Shown: positions 1 through 8,800 of the stretch, piece after piece
Layout: each line of letters starts with the position of its first letter
How positions within the stretch are numbered: the first letter of the stretch is position 1
Assembly (NCBI RefSeq): GCF_038725785.1
Contig: NZ_CP109796.1
Span: 3,472,001 to 3,536,000, forward strand
From: Termitidicoccus mucosus
Lineage (GTDB): Bacteria; Verrucomicrobiota; Verrucomicrobiia; Opitutales; Opitutaceae
Direction: 5' to 3'
DNA: 64,000 nucleotides
Notes under the pieces: generated by a model
Database searches by the model: none
The model's input: only the letters and a program-made list of their open reading frames with translations
Told to the model about the DNA's origin: nothing
Made by a program: the position numbers and the translations under genes

Positions 1-699
1 GCGCGTGGAATCGACGGGCGTGCGCGGATTGGGGCGCTCGTCCCAGGTGTCCATGCCGAAAAAGGTGGTGTCCTGCGAGATGAGGTTGATCTCGCGCACG
101 CCCTCGGCGACGAGGCGGCGCGCCTCGGCCACGACGCTCGCGACGGTGCGCGAGCGATGGCGCCCGCGGATTTGCGGGATGATGCAGAATGCGCAGGGGT
201 GGTTGCAGCCCTCGGCGATTTTTATGTAGGCGTAGTGGCGCGGCGTGAGGCGGAAGCGCGGCGTGTCGTAGTCGGGGATGTAGGTGGAGCGCGGCGTGAC
301 GAAGCTGCCGGGGGCGTCCTTGCGCCCGCGTTCCCGGGCGAAAATCTCCTCGATGATGGGGGCGACCTTGGTGACCTGGTCGAGGCCGATGAAGGCATCG
401 ACCTCCGGCAGGGCGTGGGGGAGCTCCTTGGCGTAGCGTTGCGCCATGCAGCCGGCGACGATGAGCTTTTGGTCCTTGCGGCGTTTGCGCAGGCTGCGGT
501 CCTGGTGCGAGGCGAGGATGGTGTTGATGGATTCCTCCTTCGACGAGTCGAGGAACGAGCAGGTGTTGACAATGACGACGTCGGCATTCCCGGCCTCGGG
601 GATCACGGTCATGCCCGCGCGCTGGATGTGGCCGACCATGATCTCGCTATCGACGAGGTTCTTGGCGCAACCGAGGGAGATGAGGCTGACTTTGATCAT
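1..699 (-). CDS. rimO: Ribosomal protein S12 methylthiotransferase RimO, N-terminal part (gene runs off the window)
   Basis: This is the first 233 codons of a radical-SAM methylthiotransferase; the 3' end lies beyond base 1. The protein opens MIKVSLISLGCAKNLVDSE, the family's N-terminal MTTase signature with the first cluster cysteine. It continues with NTCSF (about residue 47) and the radical-SAM triad CNHPCAFC (about residue 175) followed by IPQIRGRHRSR. Known role: RimO adds a methylthio group to an aspartate of ribosomal protein S12 using S-adenosylmethionine and two 4Fe-4S clusters, in the cytoplasm. The SLGCAKNLVDSE start and the IPQIRGRHRSR stretch favour RimO over the tRNA enzyme MiaB. 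The start is the ATG at 697-699. The gene follows the 32-residue basic protein gene by 24 bases, so the two are probably co-transcribed. Confidence 0.95.
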   Translation of the reverse strand, partial: MIKVSLISLGCAKNLVDSEIMVGHIQRAGMTVIPEAGNADVVIVNTCSFLDSSKEESINTILASHQDRSLRKRRKDQKLIVAGCMAQRYAKELPHALPEVDAFIGLDQVTKVAPIIEEIFARERGRKDAPGSFVTPRSTYIPDYDTPRFRLTPRHYAYIKIAEGCNHPCAFCIIPQIRGRHRSRTVASVVAEARRLVAEGVREINLISQDTTFFGMDTWDERPNPRTPVDSTR

Positions 700-723
700 G
701 GCTAAAGTTTGCTGGGAAGCGCG

Positions 724-822
724 TTATTTTGCCTGGCGGCTTTCTTCGCGCTGGCGGCGCTTTCGCTTCAGGTAAGCGATGCGGCGTTTCTTTTTGATGA
801 CCTTGTTGTATTGTTTGCCCAT
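724..822 (-). CDS. 32-residue highly basic small protein, possibly ribosome or RNA associated
   Basis: A short open frame, ATG at 820-822 and TAA at 724-726, encodes MGKQYNKVIKKKRRIAYLKR followed by twelve more mostly basic residues. More than half of the residues are lysine or arginine, with one central hydrophobic patch (IAYL). I recognise it as the sort of small basic protein annotated as hypothetical in Verrucomicrobia, but I know no proven function. Charge and size suggest binding to rRNA or another nucleic acid, and the adjacent rimO (ribosome modification) points the same way. That function is inference. It is long enough to be real because the basic sequence is not low-complexity and the frame is placed neatly between two genes. 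Confidence 0.7.
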   Translation of the reverse strand: MGKQYNKVIKKKRRIAYLKRKRRQREESRQAK

Positions 823-989
823 GGGTTGAAAGTGTGAAAGGAGGGAGAGTGAGGAAAGCCGGGCGGGGGAGTCAAGCGCGCGGTCGCGCCGTCTGGCGTC
901 GGGCGGGCGATGCCGGCAAATGGCGCGAAGCGGCGGGCCGTCGCCTTTCCTTGGCCGGGACGCCGCCGCTCCGATGCCACGGATTCCAT

Positions 990-2744
990 TCATCCCGTCC
1001 GCTCCTGGATATATTCCTGCTTCAGGCCCAGTTCCTCCGGCGCGTGGAGCACGAGCATCTTCCGGCGAATGTCCGCCGGCACGTCCGCGGCGGTCAACTT
1101 CGACACGACCACCATCAACCCGATCGCGAGCGGCACGGTCCAGATGGCCGGTTGTTCGCACAGGATGCGCAGCAGCGGATGCCCCGCCCAGAAGGCGGCC
1201 AGGTCGATTTTTTTCAGGTCGCCCAGGTTGATGATGGTCGTGCACGCCAGCGCCGCGAGGCCGCCGCCCAGCATGCCGGCCGCCGCGCCTTTCATGGTCA
1301 TGCCGCGCCACCACACGCTCATGAAGAGCAGCGGGAAATAACTCGCCGCCGCGATGGCGAACGCCTGGCCGACCATGAAGTTGATCTGGAGCTGCTCGAC
1401 TTGCGTGCCGAGCAAAATGGACACGCCGCCGATGAGCACCGCCGAGAGCTTGAACATGCGCAGGCGCTGCTCCGCCGTCGAATGCGGATACAGCATCCGC
1501 CCGTAAACATCGTGCGCGAGCGCGCCGGTCATCGACACCAGCAGGCCGCTGAACGTGCTCATGAACGCCGCGAACGCCCCCGCGCACGTGATGCCGCTCA
1601 ACACCGAGCCGAGCATGCCGTAGCGCTCGTTCACGAGGCGCGGCAGCTCCAGCACGATCTTGTCGGGCCCCTTCGCGCCGCCCGCCGCGTAAAGCTCCGG
1701 CAGCAGATTGCGCCCGAGCACGCCGAAGACCGGCGGAAAAACATAAAACGCGCCGATCAATATCATCACCCACATGGTGGTGCGCCGCGCCGCCGCGCCG
1801 TTGGGGTTGGTGTAAAAGCGCACCAGGATATGCGGCAGCCCCGCCGTGCCGCACACCAGCGCGATGATGAGCGAGTAGGTATAGAGCAATGAATACGGCC
1901 GCACCTCCTCCGGCGACAGGCCGGCCGCGCGCGCGGCCTTCGTGGTGAGCGGCCCGAACGGGTTCAGCCACGCGGGGTCGGAGGGAGCGCCAGCCGCGGG
2001 CGCACGGATCCCGGCGGGCGGCGCGTCCTCCGCCGCCACGACGGCGGCAGGCTGCGCCGGGGTGTTGTTCAGGTCCAGATGCCTGCCGTAGCCGCCGAAC
2101 ACAAAGAGCAGCACGAAGACCGGCACGCTGATGGCGAACATTTTCAGCCAGTATTGAAACGCCTGCACGAGCGTGATGCCCTTCATGCCGCCGAGCGCGA
2201 CGTTCAGCGTGATGACCGCGCCGACGATCGCCACGCCGACCCAATACGGCATGCCCGGGAAAATATAGGCGAGCGTGGTCCCCGCGCCCTTCATCTGCGG
2301 CATCGCGTAGAAGAAGCCGATGAATAATACAAAGCACACCGCGATTTTTCTGAACAGCGGCGAGTCGTAGCGTCCTTCCGCGAAGTCGGGGATGGTGTAG
2401 GCGCCGAAGCGGCGCAGCGGTCCCGCGATGAACAACAATAAGAACAAATACCCGCACGCGTAACAAACCGGATACCAGAGCGCGTCGTATCCGGACGACA
2501 TCACCATGCCGGCGATGCCCATGAACGAGGCGGCGGAAAGGTATTCGCCGGAGATGGCGGATGCGTTCCAGCCGACGGACACCGAGCGGCCCGCGACAAA
2601 GAAGTCGCTCGCGGTGCGCGATTTTTTCGCCGAGCGAAACCCCATCCAGATGGTCGCGACGACGGTGAGTAGAGAGAAGATGAGAATCCACGGGTCGATG
2701 GATTGCTGGGCGCCCGTGATGGCGGAAGAGGCGGAAGGATTCAT
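990..2744 (-). CDS. Sodium:solute symporter family protein, acetate permease (ActP)-like
   Basis: A 584-residue polytopic membrane protein of the SSS family. After a short N-terminus it shows repeated hydrophobic helices, beginning WILIFSLLTVVATIWMGF. The SSS signature SDFFVAGRSVSVGWNASAIS is at about residues 47-66, and the helix ends GEYLSAASFMGIAGMV and YALWYPVCYACGY-like segments follow. The pairing with a DUF485 membrane protein immediately upstream (4-base ATGA overlap, 2741-2744) is typical of yjcH-actP, in which ActP imports acetate and other short monocarboxylates with Na+ or H+. An insertion rich in Ala/Pro (about residues 228-252) sits in a loop. The C-terminus ends in a cytoplasmic tail. 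Substrate is inferred from the pairing; other monocarboxylates or glycolate are possible. Confidence 0.85.
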   Translation of the reverse strand: MNPSASSAITGAQQSIDPWILIFSLLTVVATIWMGFRSAKKSRTASDFFVAGRSVSVGWNASAISGEYLSAASFMGIAGMVMSSGYDALWYPVCYACGYLFLLLFIAGPLRRFGAYTIPDFAEGRYDSPLFRKIAVCFVLFIGFFYAMPQMKGAGTTLAYIFPGMPYWVGVAIVGAVITLNVALGGMKGITLVQAFQYWLKMFAISVPVFVLLFVFGGYGRHLDLNNTPAQPAAVVAAEDAPPAGIRAPAAGAPSDPAWLNPFGPLTTKAARAAGLSPEEVRPYSLLYTYSLIIALVCGTAGLPHILVRFYTNPNGAAARRTTMWVMILIGAFYVFPPVFGVLGRNLLPELYAAGGAKGPDKIVLELPRLVNERYGMLGSVLSGITCAGAFAAFMSTFSGLLVSMTGALAHDVYGRMLYPHSTAEQRLRMFKLSAVLIGGVSILLGTQVEQLQINFMVGQAFAIAAASYFPLLFMSVWWRGMTMKGAAAGMLGGGLAALACTTIINLGDLKKIDLAAFWAGHPLLRILCEQPAIWTVPLAIGLMVVVSKLTAADVPADIRRKMLVLHAPEELGLKQEYIQERTG

Positions 2745-3097
2745 GTGTGGAAGTCGCGGGAGGCGTCGGCGGGTTTGGGTTGCGTGGACTGCGGGGCGCG
2801 GGCGGCGGCGACCTCGGCCGTCTCAAGCGCGGCGGAGCGGCGGATGAACGCATAGGCGATGATCCAGACAAACGGAAAAAACAGCACGCCGAGCAGCAGC
2901 CACGTGAGCGTGAAGCCGGCGACGCGCGCCGCCATGAAGGCGGGCGCGACGAAGTTGGCGAGCGGCACGCCGACGAGACCGATGAGAAACGCAAACGCGC
3001 AGGCAATGGAGAGCTTGAGCTGGCGGCGCATGAGCGCGCGCAGAAACGGCTCGCTGTGCACGACATCACCGTGAGGAGGAAGGGATGGGGAGGGCAT
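2741..3097 (-). CDS. DUF485 family inner-membrane protein (YjcH-like), partner of the symporter
   Basis: 118 residues with two transmembrane helices (about 30-52, LSIACAFAFLIGLVGVPLANF, and about 60-85, VAGFTLTWLLLGVLFFPFVW). This two-helix arrangement after a short cytoplasmic lead is the DUF485/YjcH architecture. Its stop overlaps the start of the symporter gene by the ATGA arrangement, so translation is coupled. The role of YjcH-type proteins is not well defined; they almost always precede ActP-type permeases and probably assist or regulate them. The C-terminal 30 residues are Ala/Pro/Thr-rich and likely cytoplasmic. Start chosen is the ATG at 3095-3097. Confidence 0.85.
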   Translation of the reverse strand: MPSPSLPPHGDVVHSEPFLRALMRRQLKLSIACAFAFLIGLVGVPLANFVAPAFMAARVAGFTLTWLLLGVLFFPFVWIIAYAFIRRSAALETAEVAAARAPQSTQPKPADASRDFHT

Positions 3098-3215
3098 TCG
3101 CCCTCAACGTGCGCCACACCCGCGCATGGGCAACCGCCGCAGGGTTAAAAAGGCGGTGAAATTGCAGGCGCATGCGTGCGACCGCGCCAGCGCCGCGACC
3201 GTCCGGGGCCGGGTC

Positions 3216-4922
3216 TTACGGCGAAGGCGCGGCCGCCAGCGCGAGTTCATGCGTGATGGCGAGCGCATCGGCAAAGGCGGTGTCGTGCGTGGCGAGGACG
3301 AGGAGGCCGCGATAGTTTTTCAGTGCGTGCTCGAGCAATTCCTGGCTTTGGAAGTCGAGGTGGTTCGTCGGCTCGTCGAGCAGGATGGCCTGGGGAATCG
3401 ATTCGGCGAGGAAGAGCCGGGCGAGGGCCGCGCGCATGCGTTCGCCGCCGCTGAGCGTGCCGACGGGTTGCGCGACGCGCGCGCCGGTGAAGCCGTAGAA
3501 GGCGAGTTCGTTGCGGAGTTGCACGGGCGTGAAGCGGGTGTGCGGCGCGAGCTGGTCGAGGATGGATTGGCCGTCGCGCAGAAGCGTCTGGTGCTGATCG
3601 AGATGGTGCAACGGGCGTTCGGACCGGCGAAGCTCGCCGGTGAGCTCAAAGGTGGCGGCACTGGCGGAAAAAGGAGCGCGGACATGGCAGACTGTCGCTG
3701 ACGCTCGAAACTTGTCCGCGTGGGCAGCGGGGTGGAGTTCGGGACGGGCTGCGGGTTGGGTCGCGGGCAGGTCTTTGTTGCCGTCGTCACGCGCCATGCG
3801 GCCGAGCAGCGCGGCGAGCAGGGTGCTCTTGCCGGAGCCGTTGGGGCCGTGGATGCGCCAGCGCTCTGAACCGGCCATGGTGAAGTTGAGCGGCGCGGGC
3901 CAGAGGGGTGCGAGGGCGTTGAGGAAGCGAAGGTTGAGGTCGCGGGCGGCGAAAAAAATTTGTCCGGCGGCGGGCGCGGCGGAGGCGAAATCGAGGCGCA
4001 GAAACGGATCGCGGTCGAGCGTGTCGGCTGCCTCGCGGAGGCGCGCGCCGGCCTCGGCGAGCGCGTCGTCGGTGACGTGGTGAAGCTTGCCGAGCGTGGC
4101 CTGCGCCTCGCGCTTGCGGGCCCCGGCGATGATGCGGGGGATGCCGCCGCCGGAGGCGTTGCGCGCGGCCTGCCGCATGCGGGTTTCCTGGGCGGCGAGT
4201 TGTTCGCGGCGTTGCTGCTCGGCGTGTTTCTTGTCACGGCGGGCCTGGCGGAGTTGTTCGGACTGGAGGGCGCGGGTGTGCCGGCGCTGCTCCCAGTATG
4301 CGGGAAACGCGCCGGTGAAACTGCGGAGGCCGCGCGGGGTGAGTTCCACGATCTCGTCCACGTGATGCAGGAGCTGGCGGTCGTGCGTGATGATGACGAG
4401 GCCGCGTCCGGCCCAGGCGCGGAGCAGCGTGACAAGGATGGCGCGTCCATCGGCGTCGAGATGATTGGAGGGCTCGTCGAGGATGAGGAAATCGTCGCCG
4501 TGCGCGCCGGGGTTGGCGAGGAGGCGCAGGAGGCGGAGTTTCAGCCACTCGCCTCCGCTGAGGTCGCGAAGCGCGCGCCCGTCGGGGAGCGCGTCGAGCC
4601 ATGCCCGGGCGCAATCAGGGAGCGGCGCGTCGAGCCCGGCCCAGAAATCCTCGAGCGCGTCGGCGACGGTGGCGGCGGCGCTGCCGGTGATGGCGGCGCG
4701 CGGCTCGTCCTGCGGGAGATAACGCACCGAAAGGCGGGCCGGTTTCGCGATCGTGCCCCGGGTGGGGGAGAGTTGTCCGGCGAGGAGGCGCGCGAGGGTG
4801 GATTTGCCGACGCCGTTGGCGCCGACCAGGCCGTGGCGGTGCGGACGGAAGGTGAAGTCGAGGCGGTCGAGGAGCGGCGCGCCGTCTTCGTGGTCGTAGG
4901 AAAGATCGTGGAGGGTCAGCAT
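3216..4922 (-). CDS. ABC-F family ATPase (Uup/EttA-type, soluble, two nucleotide-binding domains)
   Basis: 568 residues carrying two ABC ATPase domains on one chain and no membrane segment, the ABC-F plan. Domain 1 has Walker A GANGVGKST (about residue 34), signature LSGGE (about 121) and Walker B with LDEPSNHLD. Domain 2 has GPNGSGKST, LSGGERMRAALARL and LLDEPTNHLD. A charged linker (QARRDKKHAEQQRREQLAAQ) joins them, as expected for the P-site tRNA-interaction motif region. ABC-F proteins act on the ribosome in translation or antibiotic resistance, so the cytoplasm is the site of action. Domain 2 contains an unusual stretch of about 40 residues between Walker A and the signature motif, encoded partly by a palindromic repeat (3677-3720). 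It is monocistronic or first in the minus-strand run leading to the symporter pair. Confidence 0.88.
   Translation of the reverse strand: MLTLHDLSYDHEDGAPLLDRLDFTFRPHRHGLVGANGVGKSTLARLLAGQLSPTRGTIAKPARLSVRYLPQDEPRAAITGSAAATVADALEDFWAGLDAPLPDCARAWLDALPDGRALRDLSGGEWLKLRLLRLLANPGAHGDDFLILDEPSNHLDADGRAILVTLLRAWAGRGLVIITHDRQLLHHVDEIVELTPRGLRSFTGAFPAYWEQRRHTRALQSEQLRQARRDKKHAEQQRREQLAAQETRMRQAARNASGGGIPRIIAGARKREAQATLGKLHHVTDDALAEAGARLREAADTLDRDPFLRLDFASAAPAAGQIFFAARDLNLRFLNALAPLWPAPLNFTMAGSERWRIHGPNGSGKSTLLAALLGRMARDDGNKDLPATQPAARPELHPAAHADKFRASATVCHVRAPFSASAATFELTGELRRSERPLHHLDQHQTLLRDGQSILDQLAPHTRFTPVQLRNELAFYGFTGARVAQPVGTLSGGERMRAALARLFLAESIPQAILLDEPTNHLDFQSQELLEHALKNYRGLLVLATHDTAFADALAITHELALAAAPSP
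3677..3720. repeat. Palindromic repeat inserted in frame within the ABC-F gene
   Basis: The 8-base ends CGCGGACA (3677-3684) and TGTCCGCG (3713-3720) are perfect inverted copies enclosing 28 bases. The segment falls inside the second ATPase domain of the ABC-F gene and adds residues not expected in the family (DKFRASATVCHVRA on the protein). It resembles a small mobile palindrome that landed without breaking the frame. Whether it recurs in the genome cannot be seen here. Confidence 0.5.
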
Positions 4923-5339
4923 GATTGCGGAATGAAGGAGGCGGGCGGCGTGTAGTTATAAATCGGATACGAGGTCGGCAGACGGAAACACGGATGCGCG
5001 AGGCGTGACGCGAATCGGGTGCTGGCAACCGCCCGGCTGGTGTGCCGCGCGATGGGAATGGTTTCGCGCGGCGGCGCCGTTGTGGTTTTTGTCGCGAAGA
5101 ATCGCTCCTGATTCGGGAGCCGGTTCGCTCGTCAACGGCGCGGAGGGCGGCTGGCAATTAGTCGTTCATTTCGCCAGCGACTGAAATGCACGACCCGCGG
5201 AGGGGCAAGCATGGAATCCCCCGTCATGCGCAAGGGTGCGGGCGGATTGCAACCCATCAGGTTGCAAAACAGGGCAAGATGCCCGGCCGTCATGCGTGGT
5301 GCGTGGTGTATGTCGGGCAGGCGGAAGATCGCGGGGGAG
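4923..5339. other. Gene-free stretch upstream of the ABC-F gene
   Basis: No supported coding sequence is seen in these 417 bases apart from the palindrome at 5247-5267. The part next to 4922 must contain the ABC-F promoter and leader, but no convincing -35/-10 pair stands out by eye. The part next to 5339 is the 3' flank of the broken XRE-like gene. Confidence 0.5.
5247..5267. promoter_or_regulatory. 21-base perfect palindrome TTGCAACC-N5-GGTTGCAA
   Basis: TTGCAACC (5247-5254), five bases CATCA, then GGTTGCAA (5260-5267). It lies 73 bases beyond the 3' end of the broken XRE-like gene. No T-run follows on either strand, so it does not read as an intrinsic terminator. A closely similar site with the same 8-5-8 spacing lies on the other side of the gene (5696-5716), which suggests a protein-binding site. 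Confidence 0.5.
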
Positions 5340-5666
5340 TCAGAGCGAGAGGTCCCGTCCGCTGCGTTTTTCCGAGAGCCAATGCAGGAGGCGGAGCGTG
5401 ATTTCGGCGTCCGGCAGGCGGGAACGGCTGTGCAGGAAATCCTGAAGGCGCTGGCGGGGTATGCCGAGATAACGCGCGAGTCTCGCCTTGGCGCCGTGGG
5501 CGGCTTTCAATTAAGTGGCGCAGATGTTCCATAACGGGGTTTCATGCCCCTGCCGGCTTGTGAGTTCCGGCGTTTTCCGGGATTGCTTGAGCGCCTTGGT
5601 GGCGCGGTCCGCGGCGACTTCGACCGCGTCGAAAATCAACTCGCCCAAGGTCCGCCATGACTGCAT
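5340..5666 (-). pseudogene. Small XRE/Cro-like helix-turn-helix gene interrupted by one TAA codon
   Basis: Reading from the ATG at 5664-5666, the frame gives MQSWRTLGELIFDAVEVAAD, then ATKALKQSRKTPELTSRQGH and ETPLWNICAT, followed by an in-frame TAA (5511-5513). The same frame then continues for 57 codons beginning LKAAHGAKARLARYLG, including IPRQRLQDFLHSRSRLPDAE and LLHWLSEK, to a TGA at 5340-5342. The second half is a clear small helix-turn-helix domain and the first half looks like its natural N-terminal extension, so this is one gene with a single nonsense change (TAA directly before TTG). Restart at the TTG could still make the DNA-binding half. Similar short regulators seem to be common in Opitutaceae; that is recollection, not a search result. 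Two matching palindromes flank it. Confidence 0.65.
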
Positions 5667-5695
5667 GGCGGGATGAACAGGAGGTTGAGGCATTG

Positions 5696-5716
5696 CTGCA
5701 ACCCAATTGGTTACAG
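5696..5716. promoter_or_regulatory. Second palindrome CTGCAACC-N5-GGTTACAG upstream of the XRE-like gene
   Basis: CTGCAACC (5696-5703), CAATT, GGTTACAG (5709-5716), a perfect self-complementary site except for the spacer, with two base differences per pair from the site at 5247-5267 and identical spacing. It sits 30 bases upstream of the start codon of the broken XRE-like gene, where an autoregulatory operator would lie. A third half-site (TTGTAACCCATTGG) occurs near 5780-5793. Confidence 0.5.
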
Positions 5717-5833
5717 CTTGTTTCTCAACATGCTTTTTACCGGGATGTCCCCGCGGGGCAGGGTAAGCGCGGGGAGGTTTGTAACCCATTGGCGTCGGCG
5801 ACCAGCTGGAGGTCGTGTGCGGTGTTCTTTGAC

Positions 5834-8800
5834 TCAGGAACCGGCGCACGCACGGGCATGGTGGAGGGTGCGAATTTTTTCGAGCTGGGTTTCGGGATCA
5901 CGAAAGAGCGCGGGCGTCCAGAGGCGGTGCAGGTGCCAGCCTTGAGAGCGAAGAATAGTGGCACGGAAAAGTTCCCACGCGATGGGATCGGGGGTTTTGT
6001 TGTAGCGGTTAAAATCGACGAGCACACCCAATGTGACGTCCTCGGGCATTTCGGGATGGGTGAGGGCTGCGTCGATGCAAAATCCGTCGTTACCCCAATA
6101 GGTGGTGGAACCGATTTGGTGACGCGCGAGGAGCACCCGGGCAAGGGATTCGGCGACCGGCGAGGACGCGCCGGTTTCATTGGTTTCACAAACCGGGGCA
6201 GCGTCGCTGCGGGCGGTCTCGAGATGGTCATGCCATTGCTGGTAGAGCTCGCCGAGGCGTTCAGCGTAACGCAGGTAAGCGTAGAGCTGGTGTCGTCCGG
6301 TGAGGCGCGCGCCGGGCTCGGGGGCGGCGAGATATTCAGCGCGTGGGATGGACGTGAGGATGTGGATTGCGGAACGGGCCCGGGTGACAAGGACGTTGAG
6401 GCGGCGCTCACCGCCGAGGCGCGAGAGCGCGCCAAAGTTGCGGCGGAATTTCCCCTCTTTATCCACGCCGAAGGTGGTGGAAATAATCATGTGGTCGCGC
6501 TCGTCGCCCTGCACATTTTCGAGGTTCTTGACGAAGAGCCCTTCAAAGGAATCCCGTCCGCGGCGTTTGCGCGCGATTTCGAGACGCGCGGCAAATTCGG
6601 GCTCGGCAGCGGCTTTTTCATCGAGCGCATCGAGAATAAGGTCGCGCTGGTTGATATTAAAGCAGGCGATGCCGATTGAGGGAGGCTCGTCGGAGGCGAG
6701 GAGCTCGGCCACGAGGCCGGCGGCGGTCCGCGCCTCGTTGGGATTGCCGCGTTCGTGGTAGAGGCCATTGACGTGGGTAAGCTGGATGGGAACGCGGACG
6801 GCCTTGTTGCGAGGATGGCCGGGAATGGGCTGGAGGCGGCTGGAGTAGAAGGCGTCGTTGGAAAAGCCGATGAGCGCCTCGTTGCGCGAGCGGTAGTGGA
6901 CATCGAGAAACGCTTCCTGCACCTCCAGGTTGAGCGCGGCGGAGAGCAGGTCTTCGGTCTCGCTTTGTTGCTGCTCGAAAACCTCCCCGGCGGTTTCGGC
7001 GGCGGTATTGTCGCTTTCGGCGAGTGATTGCTCAAAGAAACGCGTGGGCGGGAGCTGTTTTGGATCGCCGGCGATGACGACACGGCATCCGCGCAGGAGC
7101 ACAGGCAGCGCTTCTTCGAGACGGCACTGGCTGGCTTCGTCGAACACAATCATGTCGAAGAGCGGCGTACGCGGAAAAATCTGCGCCACCGTGGAGGGAC
7201 TGGCCATCCACACGGGGCAGAGGTCGAAGAGCGGATCGCCGCCGGGAGTGTCTGCACCGGCCGCGATCATTTGGCGGAGCTTGAGCGCGCGCTGGCCGCG
7301 TACGAACAATCGCTGGCGGATGGATGCGCCGAGGGTATTCAGGCGCGTGCCGGTGGCGGCGAGAAGACGCGCGCGCCAGAGTTCCCGCCAGCGATGAACC
7401 ACGTGCTCGCGCACAAGCGCCTGTTTTTCGGCGGTGCGTTCGGCGAGTTCGGAAAACGCGGCCTCGACTCGCTGCGTGTCGATGCGCGCGAGCGTCTCGT
7501 CCTCGCGCAGCCGCTGCCGGATGGCACGGGCGAGCGCGGTGGCGCGAAGCGCGGGCTCGGCGACGGACCAGTCAAGCGACTGGGCGATGGCGGCATCGAG
7601 GGATCGTGCGAGCGGCGCGGGTAGTGTGCGAAGCCGGTCCACGAGACGCACGGCATCATCGAGCGTTGGCGCGAAATCGAGCAGCGCGGCGGTGTGAGCG
7701 GCGGGTTGGCATTCGTTTCCGATCCAGACGCGCAGGTCGGAGGCGATGGAGTCGGGGGTGAACAGGCCGGATTCCTCCATGGCCCGGTGAAGTGCCGCCA
7801 GTGCGTCGGCAAGCGCGGCGGAGGCGCGGAGGGACTGCGGTGCGGTGCCGGCGGACGAGGTGGCGGCGAGAAGGACTTGGATGCGCGCGGTAAAGCTTGG
7901 AAGACAGGGGGATTGAAGTGTCGTATGAATTGCAAACACTTCAGGCAGACCATCGCGGAGTGTTACGAGTTCGGCATCAGGCGCGAGGGACGCGAGCGGG
8001 TTTCCGCGGACTTGCGCGAGAAAGTCGCTCCAGAGCCAGCGGGCGCGCAGCCCCTGATAAAGGAGACGGGCGCGAGGGAGCGCATCGGGGGAATCGAGGG
8101 CGAGCCCGAGCGGCGCGAGTGCGGCGCGGGCGGCTTTTTTGGCGGAGAAGGCGAGGAAACGTTTGAGACTGCCGGCAAACGCGGACCACGCATCGAGCGC
8201 GGCGAGGCGGAGGTTGGTTTCGCCGAGCGAAGGCAAGCCGGAGCCGAGGGCGAGCACAAGTTCGCGGTCGGGCGGCGTGTCGAGCAACGCAGCCGCGGGC
8301 GCGAGTCCGGCATGGCGTTTTACCAGTGGTTCGATGGTGGAGCCCGCAAACGTAAGCGTGGCGAGATAGGCGGCGTCGGAGGTGGCGGCGATACGGCGGA
8401 GAAGTTTTTCCAGCACGTCGGCGAGGTGGCGTCGCGCTGCGGATTGGTCAGCAAGCGCGATGTCTGGCGTGAGCGCGGGCAAGATGGCATCGGTGGCGTC
8501 AAAGTTTTCGACGGCAAGCGCGAGGCGATGGAGATTTTCAAGCGTGGTTTTGGTGGCGACGGGCTCGCGCGCGAGCCAGGCGTTAATCCCGATGCCGAGG
8601 CGGCCATGGTAAGGCGATTCGTGCCAGCGGGCGGCGGCGGCGCGACGCAGCACTTCCTCGGCGTCGGCGCGGTGGGTGTCCAGCATGGAGGAAGTGAGCC
8701 CGTCGATTTCGGGAATGACGGTCCCGCTGAGGGCCCGCAGGCTGAGCCATTGCCCGGTGAGGTTGTGGAACGAATCCGTCTCGGGCATCACGCCATGGAG

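Noticed and set aside
5247-5267. Hairpin as an intrinsic terminator
   Set aside because: No T-run follows on either strand and a matching site lies upstream of the same gene, so a binding site is more likely.
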